Shown: positions 59,170 through 64,000 of the stretch, piece by piece | Position numbering within the stretch: position 1 is the first letter of the stretch | Layout of the letters: each line of letters opens with the position of its first letter | Origin: Belnapia rosea | Lineage (GTDB): Bacteria > Pseudomonadota > Alphaproteobacteria > Acetobacterales > Acetobacteraceae | Assembly: GCF_900101615.1 (NCBI RefSeq) | Contig: NZ_FMZX01000005.1 | Coordinates: 1-64,000, forward strand | Direction of reading: 5' to 3' | DNA: 64,000 nt | The notes under the pieces: model-generated | Told to the model about the DNA's origin: nothing | Database searches by the model: none | The model's input: only the letters and a program-made list of their open reading frames with translations | Translations under genes and position numbers: made by a program

Positions 59170-59669
59170 TGGGTGAGACGCGGGAGCAGCAGGAGGCCGC
59201 GAGCAAGCGCGACCGGGTGTTCCTGGTGGTGGTGGATGACAGCCCGGAGCGGGCGGTCGCCCTCCGCTATGCCTGCCTGCGTGCCCGCAATGGCGGCGGG
59301 CGGCTGGCCTTGCTGCGGGTGATCGAGCCCGAGGGGCTCACCGAATGGGCCGGGGTCGGCGCCATGATGGCCGAGGAACGCCGGGAGGAGGCGGAGCGGC
59401 TGCTCTCCGGCCTCGCCGCGCAGGTGAACGAGATCACCGGCGGCCTGCCCATCCTGCTGATCCGCGAGGGCAATCCGCGGGACGAGTTGCTGGCGCTGCT
59501 GGAGGAGGACCCGCGGATCTCCATCCTCGTGCTCGCCTCCTCGGGCGAGGGCAGCGGGCCGGGGCCGCTGATCAACGCGCTGACCGGGCGCTATGCGACG
59601 CGCGTCCGGGTTCCGATGACGATCGTGCCCGGCAATCTCGAGGATGCGGAGATGGAGCGGGTCACCTGA
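59169..59669 (+). CDS. Universal stress protein
   Basis: A 166-residue UspA-like protein with the opening VFLVVVDDSPERAVALRYAC and a C-terminal ATP-binding-like stretch (LASSGEGSGPGPLINAL). The family GXGXXXGS-type loop is only partly matched. Its start shares one base with the previous stop (TGATG). Third gene of TauE-TIGR02186-USP. Confidence 0.88.
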   Translation: MGETREQQEAASKRDRVFLVVVDDSPERAVALRYACLRARNGGGRLALLRVIEPEGLTEWAGVGAMMAEERREEAERLLSGLAAQVNEITGGLPILLIREGNPRDELLALLEEDPRISILVLASSGEGSGPGPLINALTGRYATRVRVPMTIVPGNLEDAEMERVT

Positions 59670-59689
59670 GGCGCAGCCCGGCCCGGTAG

Positions 59690-60355
59690 TCAGCCCGTGA
59701 CGGTGTCGCCCATCAGGCCCGCCCGTTCCACCGCGCTGCCGAGCGCCTCGAGCGCCGCCCGGCTGCGGCGGGCGACCACCAGCAGCGCCGGCAGCTCCCG
59801 CGGCTGGCGCAGCAGGGCAAGGGCGACGCGGCCGGCGGCGGGCCGCCCATCCACGGTGAGGCCCACGGCGGCAGAACGTGGCAGCACCTCCTCCGCCGTG
59901 TCGGCAACGGCGCGCAGGGCGGCGAAGGGCAGCCGGCGGGCGGTGGCGAAGGCGGCCGCCGCCTCGGTTTCCAGGTCGACGATCAGGGCGCCGGTCGCGG
60001 CGCGCAGCAGGCGCTTGTTGGCCGGCTCCCCCACCACGGCGCTGGCGCCGGCCACCATGCCGAGCCGCGCCCCGCAACGCCGGGCAAGCCGCGCCGACCA
60101 CACGGGATCCGAGGCATAGGCGCCGCCCGGCCCCCGTACCCGCGTGGCCACCACGAGATCCCCGGTGATGAGCGAAGGATCGAGCCCGCCGGCGATGCCG
60201 AAGCTGAGCACGGCGGCGATGCCATCAGGCTGGTCCTGCAGGAGCCGGCGCAGCCGGGCCGGATCGCCGCCGCTGACCACGACGCGCATCCCCCTCGGCA
60301 GCAGGGCCGCTTCCGATTGCATGCCGACGACGGCGAGGATGGAAGGGGCGCTCAT
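59690..60355 (-). CDS. hpnG: HpnG-like hopanoid-associated phosphorylase
   Basis: A 221-residue nucleoside-phosphorylase-fold protein. The SFGIAGGLDPSLITGDLVVATRV block and the VDLETEAAAAFA segment match HpnG, which releases the adenine from adenosylhopane. It is not next to hpnIJKL. Other PNP_UDP_1 enzymes such as MTA/SAH nucleosidase are the main alternative. Start ATG at 60355; the longer frame lacks a match. Confidence 0.78.
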   Translation of the reverse strand: MSAPSILAVVGMQSEAALLPRGMRVVVSGGDPARLRRLLQDQPDGIAAVLSFGIAGGLDPSLITGDLVVATRVRGPGGAYASDPVWSARLARRCGARLGMVAGASAVVGEPANKRLLRAATGALIVDLETEAAAAFATARRLPFAALRAVADTAEEVLPRSAAVGLTVDGRPAAGRVALALLRQPRELPALLVVARRSRAALEALGSAVERAGLMGDTVTG

Positions 60356-60411
60356 GCTGCGGTGCAGTATAGACGGGCGTGGTGCCCCTTGCACACCCCA
60401 TGCCGCGGGCA

Positions 60412-60705
60412 TTACCGTGGCTGCACGGCCTCCACCCCGCCCGGCAGGGCCAGGCCACGGGCGCGCAGGCAATCCCGATAGGCGCGGAGGAGCAGGATCC
60501 GCTCCTCGCGGTCCAGCCGGTTCTCGTTTTCCGTGTTGCCCGGCAGGCGCTGGCGGTTGAGGGCGGTGACGGCCGGGGAGAGCCGGGCCTCCTCCCGGCA
60601 GGCGCGTTGCTCCGGGGTTTCCGGCTCGCCCGGCGGGGCGCCGCCGCCGAAGAAGCCGCAGGCGCCAAGGGGCAGCAGCAAAGCAAGGGCCGCAGCCCGC
60701 CTCAT
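60412..60705 (-). CDS. Small lipoprotein
   Basis: A 97-residue lipoprotein with lipobox PLGAC (C16), a glycine-rich linker, a helical acidic/basic region with two Cys and C-terminal EAVQPR. It overlaps nudC by ATGA and is followed by the HpnG-like gene 56 bases on. The family is not recognised. Confidence 0.7.
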   Translation of the reverse strand: MRRAAALALLLPLGACGFFGGGAPPGEPETPEQRACREEARLSPAVTALNRQRLPGNTENENRLDREERILLLRAYRDCLRARGLALPGGVEAVQPR

Positions 60706-61634
60706 GCCGCCTGCTCCGCCAGCCAGTCCTCGATCAGCCGGCGGGCGATGCTGTCGCCGCGCGGCAGGGCAAAGCCATGCGCCTGCGGGTTGCGCATCTC
60801 CTCCACGGTGAACCAGCGGGCGTCGCGCAGCTCCTCTGGGTCGATGGTGATGGTGTCCGAGAGGCCCTCGGCATGGAAGCCGAGCATGATGGAGGAGGGG
60901 AAGGGCCAGGGCTGGGAGGAGTGGTAGTGGACGGCGCCGACCTCGATGCCGGCTTCCTCCATCACCTCGCGCCGCACCGCCTCCTCCAGCGTCTCGCCCG
61001 GCTCCACGAAGCCGGCGAGGGTCGAGTACATGACGTTGTTCGGGAAGCGGGTGGAATGGCCGAGCAGGCAGCGCCCCTCCCGCACCACCAGCATGATGAC
61101 GGCCGGGTCCGTGCGGGGAAAATGCTGGGTCCCGCAATTGGTGCAGGCCATGGCATGGCCGGCCGAGCGCGGCTCGCAACCGGCGCCGCAGACACCGCAG
61201 AAGCGATGCTTGGTGCGCCAGTGCATCAGCCCGCGGGCATGGGCGAGGATGCTGGCCTCGCCCGGCGGCAGCAGGCCGGCGACGGTGCGGAGATCGGCGA
61301 AGGCGCCCATCCCCTCCGGCAGCAGCGGCAGCGGGTCATCGGCCTGGGAGCAATCCACGGCGAAGACCGGGCGGCCCTCCCAGAAGCCGAGGAAGGCCCA
61401 GGGACCGCCCGTCATGCGCACGGCCTCGGCCGCGGCACCGGTGAGCAGCACCGCCTCCGGCGCCCCCTCCGGCACGCCCTTCATCAGGCTTCGGCTGCGC
61501 CAGACCGGGACGAAGAGCGTCTCCGCATCGGCCAGGGCGGCCTCGATGAAGGCGGCATCCTCGCGGCGGTTTGCGGCGCGGTCGAGGGGGCTGCCGGAAT
61601 AGGCGTTGGGGCGGCTGGCGGGAATGGAGAGCAT
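60702..61634 (-). CDS. nudC: NADH pyrophosphatase NudC
   Basis: Nudix hydrolase that cleaves NADH (and NAD caps on RNA) to NMNH and AMP. It has 310 residues with a zinc ribbon (C146, C149, C164, C167), Nudix box at 208-230 (GFVEPGETLEEAV then REVMEEAGI) and the NADH-specific SQPWPFPSS at 240-248. Start at 61634 or 61652. Divergent from araC-type gene. Confidence 0.94.
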   Translation of the reverse strand: MLSIPASRPNAYSGSPLDRAANRREDAAFIEAALADAETLFVPVWRSRSLMKGVPEGAPEAVLLTGAAAEAVRMTGGPWAFLGFWEGRPVFAVDCSQADDPLPLLPEGMGAFADLRTVAGLLPPGEASILAHARGLMHWRTKHRFCGVCGAGCEPRSAGHAMACTNCGTQHFPRTDPAVIMLVVREGRCLLGHSTRFPNNVMYSTLAGFVEPGETLEEAVRREVMEEAGIEVGAVHYHSSQPWPFPSSIMLGFHAEGLSDTITIDPEELRDARWFTVEEMRNPQAHGFALPRGDSIARRLIEDWLAEQAA

Positions 61635-61723
61635 GCAGGGCGACGGTGCCATGCGGGGGGCGCGGCGGCAACGGGCCTCCATTCCATCGGCGCAGGACAG
61701 GCGGCTAGGATCGGCCCATCGCC

Positions 61724-62554
61724 ATGACGCCGCCCGACCGCATCCGCCTGATCCATGACGCCCCGAGCGGGGTGGAGGCCATCGAGGCCCGTTTCGCCGC
61801 CCATGCCTATGACCTGCACCGGCATGACGACTGGCTGGTCGGCGTCACCGAGAGCGGGGTGCAGGATTTCCTCTGCCGTGGCGCGCGGCGGCGGAGCACG
61901 CCGGGCCGCGTCATCCTGATCGAGCCGGAGGAGGCGCATGACGGCCAGGCCGGGGCGGAGGGTGGCTTCGCCTACCGCATGCTCTACCTGCCGCGCGCCT
62001 GGCTGCGGGCCGGGCTGCCGGGCGAGGATCCCGGCTTCGCCGCCAGCCTCTGCGACGACCCGCCGCTGGCGCGCGCGATCGGCGCCGCCTGCCGCGCCCT
62101 CGCCCAGCCTTCGGAGCGGCTGCTGCGGGATGCGGCGCTGGATGCCGTGCTGCACCGGCTGCGGCCCCATCTCGGCCGGCCGTGGCGCGCGCCGCCGCCA
62201 CGCGATGCCCGCGTCGCCCGCCTCGCGCGGGAGCGGCTGCGGGACGACCCGGCGCGGGACCCCGGTGCCGACGCCCTGGCGCAGGAGGCCGGCGCGGCGG
62301 ACCGCTTCCAGCTCGCCCGCGCCTTCCGCGCCGCCTATGGCACCTCGCCCCATGCCTACCTGATCCAGATCCGCCTGCTGCGGGCGCGCCGGCTGCTCAC
62401 GGCCGGGATGCGGCCGGCGGCGGTGGCGGCGGACTGCGGCTTCGCCGACCAGAGCCATCTCGGCCGCCGCTTCCGCCGCGCCTATGGGCTGACGCCGGCG
62501 GCCTACCGCGCCCTCTGCACGGGCGTTCCAGACAGCGGCGCCGCCCCGGCGTGA
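61724..62554 (+). CDS. AraC-family transcriptional regulator
   Basis: A 276-residue regulator with an N-terminal cupin (YDLHRHDDWLVGVTESGVQDF) and a C-terminal double HTH (FQLARAFRAAYGTSPHAYLIQIRLLRARRLL split between helices, and VAADCGFADQSHLGRRFRRAYG). It resembles regulators of amino acid transport genes. It is divergent from nudC and upstream of a DUF2000 gene, its likely partner. Confidence 0.92.
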   Translation: MTPPDRIRLIHDAPSGVEAIEARFAAHAYDLHRHDDWLVGVTESGVQDFLCRGARRRSTPGRVILIEPEEAHDGQAGAEGGFAYRMLYLPRAWLRAGLPGEDPGFAASLCDDPPLARAIGAACRALAQPSERLLRDAALDAVLHRLRPHLGRPWRAPPPRDARVARLARERLRDDPARDPGADALAQEAGAADRFQLARAFRAAYGTSPHAYLIQIRLLRARRLLTAGMRPAAVAADCGFADQSHLGRRFRRAYGLTPAAYRALCTGVPDSGAAPA

Positions 62555-62586
62555 CATGCCGGCCTCCGCGACATGGCAGGGGCAGC

Positions 62587-62997
62587 ATGCAGTTCGAGAC
62601 GAAGGTGGCGATCCTGGTGCTGGAGGACCTGGTGGTCTGGCAGAAGCTCAACGTCACCGCCTTTCTGGCGACCGGCATCGCGGCGGCGGCGCCGGAGGCC
62701 ATGGGCGAGCCCTACGAGGATGCCGCGGGCCGCCAGCATGCCCGGCTGCTCGGCCAGCCCATGCTGATCTTCGCCGCCGGGGGCGAGGTGCTGCGCCGCG
62801 CCTGGCGCCAGGGCATCGAGCGCGGGTTGACGCGGGCCGTCTATGTCCGGGCCATGTTCGGGACCGGGCATGACGCCGCCAACCGTGCCGCCTTCCTCGC
62901 CGAGCCGGCGGAGGCGCCGGACCTCGTCGGCCTCGCCCTGCGCGGGCCGCGGCGGGAGGTGGACAAGGCGACCAAGGGCGCCTCGCTCCACCCCTGA
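62587..62997 (+). CDS. DUF2000 family protein
   Basis: A 136-residue protein starting MQFETKVAILVLEDLVVWQKLNV split at the family opening, with ATG at 62587. DUF2000 proteins have a peptidyl-tRNA hydrolase II-like fold with no assigned role. It lies 32 bases after the AraC gene in the same direction, as commonly seen. Confidence 0.87.
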   Translation: MQFETKVAILVLEDLVVWQKLNVTAFLATGIAAAAPEAMGEPYEDAAGRQHARLLGQPMLIFAAGGEVLRRAWRQGIERGLTRAVYVRAMFGTGHDAANRAAFLAEPAEAPDLVGLALRGPRREVDKATKGASLHP

Positions 62998-62999
62998 CC

Positions 63000-63029
63000 T
63001 TGCGGGCCCTGACTTTGCGGGCCCTGACC
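63000..63029 (+). repeat. 15-bp tandem repeat before SRP RNA
   Basis: Two copies of TTGCGGGCCCTGACY lie head to tail (14 of 15 identical). Part of a third copy (CCCTGAC) contains the DUF2000 stop codon. It may reflect a recent duplication. Confidence 0.7.
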
Positions 63030-63089
63030 CCACGGGCTGCTGTCCGATGGGGCGCCGGAGCACCGGTGCCCGGGTGTCTCGGCACCGGG

Positions 63090-63120
63090 TTGTACGAAGC
63101 CCCCCGTGCCATGATATGGT
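63090..63120 (+). promoter_or_regulatory. Likely promoter of the SRP RNA gene
   Basis: TTGTAC (63090-63095) and TATGGT (63115-63120) are 19 bases apart; the -10 ends 7 bases before the predicted RNA 5' end at 63127. The alternative -10 TGATAT gives a 16-base spacer. Confidence 0.5.
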
Positions 63121-63126
63121 GCCCTC

Positions 63127-63222
63127 GGAAGGTCGGTGGTGGACGGGCTCCCCGCCAACCCGGTCAGGTCCGGAAGGAAGCAGCCGTAACGGGTTCTCGC
63201 CTGGGTCGCTTGCCGGCCTTCC
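63127..63222 (+). ncRNA. ffs: Small signal recognition particle RNA (4.5S)
   Basis: The universal SRP domain IV core GGTCAGGTCCGGAAGGAAGC is present at about 63162-63181, flanked by long pairing arms. The terminal helix is closed by GGAAGGTCGG with CCGGCCTTCC. Total length about 96 bases, matching alphaproteobacterial 4.5S RNA. It binds Ffh and targets membrane proteins. It lies 50 bases before dnaX, its usual place. Confidence 0.95.
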
Positions 63223-63272
63223 ACCCTCTCCCCCGGCCCGGCGGGCCAGATGCACGGGATGCCGCCGCGCCG

Positions 63273-64000
63273 ATGTCCTCATCCCTGTCCGGCACCGAAG
63301 ACCGGCCGCCCGAGGAGGGCCTGCCCGAGCCGCCGGCCGAGGGCCCCGGCCTCTTCGGCGAGGCCCCGCCCCTGCCGCCCGCCCCCGCCGCGCCGACACC
63401 GGCCGCGCCGGCAGCGGCCCCGGCGGATGCGCCCTACCGGGTGCTGGCCCGCAAGTACCGTCCGAGCAATTTCGAGCAGCTGATCGGCCAGGACGCGCTG
63501 GTGCGGACCCTGCGCAACGCCTTCGCGCAGGACCGCATCGCCCATGCCTACCTGCTGACCGGCGTGCGCGGCGTCGGCAAGACCACCACGGCGCGGATCA
63601 TCGCCCGCGCGCTGAACTGCGTCGGCCCCGACGGCCGTGGCGGGCCGACGCCCGAGCCCTGCGGCGTCTGCCCGGAATGCCGGGCGATCCTCGCCGACCG
63701 CCACCCGGATGTGCAGGAGCTCGACGCCGCTTCCAACAACGGCATCGACGATGTGCGGGAGCTGCGCGAGCGGCTGCGCTACCGCCCGGCCCAGGGGCGC
63801 TTCAAGGTCATCATCCTGGACGAGGTCCACATGCTGTCCACGGCGGCGTTCAACGCGCTGCTGAAGACGCTGGAGGAGCCGCCGGCCCAGGTGAAATTCA
63901 TGCTGGCGACGACGGAGCTGCGGAAGGTCCCGGCCACCATCCTCTCCCGCTGCCAGACCTTCCACCTGAAGCGCGTGCCCCAGGCCGAGCTGCGGGCGCA
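63273..64000 (+). CDS. dnaX: DNA polymerase III tau/gamma subunit DnaX, 5' part
   Basis: Clamp-loader ATPase. The ATG at 63273 opens a 50-residue Pro/Ala/Glu-rich extension, after which the family opening YRVLARKYRPSNFEQLIGQ appears. Walker A GVRGVGKT is at 97-104, the zinc cysteines C116, C130, C133, C136 follow, and DEVH (183-186) is Walker B. The gene runs off the right edge after 242 codons. Confidence 0.97.
   Translation, partial: MSSSLSGTEDRPPEEGLPEPPAEGPGLFGEAPPLPPAPAAPTPAAPAAAPADAPYRVLARKYRPSNFEQLIGQDALVRTLRNAFAQDRIAHAYLLTGVRGVGKTTTARIIARALNCVGPDGRGGPTPEPCGVCPECRAILADRHPDVQELDAASNNGIDDVRELRERLRYRPAQGRFKVIILDEVHMLSTAAFNALLKTLEEPPAQVKFMLATTELRKVPATILSRCQTFHLKRVPQAELRA

Overview
The window is dense, very GC-rich chromosomal DNA from an alphaproteobacterium. 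Gene content and order (prfA-prmC-DUF4167 with clpB nearby, a zinc-ribbon gene divergent from ftsEX, chorismate mutase-hisC-tyrC, SRP RNA just before dnaX, a hopanoid hpnIJKL cluster) suggest Rhodospirillales, most likely a Roseomonas-like Acetobacteraceae. That placement is inference; no rRNA or tRNA gene is present. I read about 68 protein genes, one structured RNA gene (SRP RNA) and one riboswitch (TPP). I see no insertion sequence, prophage, CRISPR array, integron or attachment site.

Layout. 1-9.8 kb: clpB (cut by the left edge), a MOSC protein, thiC under a TPP riboswitch, a DUF4167 protein, the overlapping hisS-prfA-prmC chain, a DUF4142 lipoprotein and ispG. 9.8-18.6 kb: a RodZ-like protein, lysC with an NMO-type flavoprotein, ubiG, small thiol and zinc proteins, comF with a four-domain rhodanese protein, and a SPOUT rRNA methyltransferase. 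18.6-25.8 kb: an FAH-fold hydratase, a LysE exporter, ftsE-ftsX-ydcF-plsC, an unusually AT-rich convergent gap carrying a perfect DnaA box, a ChaC-type enzyme and a DUF2125 protein. 25.9-33.1 kb: a cytochrome bd oxidase operon ending in a 33-residue microprotein, a tyrosine-pathway operon and metX. 33.1-39.9 kb: GMC oxidoreductase with LysR, DoxX, GNAT, MFS, a secreted serine protease and a possible glycosylase-fold protein. 39.9-50.1 kb: a copA-cueR-copZ operon, trpS, an MlaC-like protein and a heavy-metal RND efflux operon. 50.3-60.4 kb: an SDR enzyme, hpnIJKL, mlaA, a TauE-TIGR02186-USP operon and an HpnG-like phosphorylase. 60.4-64 kb: nudC, AraC, DUF2000, SRP RNA and dnaX (cut by the right edge).

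Many genes overlap by ATGA, GTGA or TGATG, so translational coupling is the rule. Convergent gene pairs are often separated by perfect GC-rich hairpins without a T tract. Three themes recur: metal handling (CopA/CueR/CopZ and an RND pump), envelope lipids (hopanoid side-chain enzymes, MlaA, an MlaC-like protein, PlsC, FtsEX) and amino acid or cofactor synthesis.

The strongest unusual signals are a CueR-type promoter that would make copA mRNA leaderless, the AT-rich island with the DnaA box, the tightly coupled TauE-TIGR02186-USP operon of unknown purpose, a 35-nt near-perfect palindrome after the rodZ-like gene, and an apparent chorismate mutase fused to a decayed prephenate dehydratase-like region. 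Most of the window is ordinary core genome, and I did not find a clearly new system.
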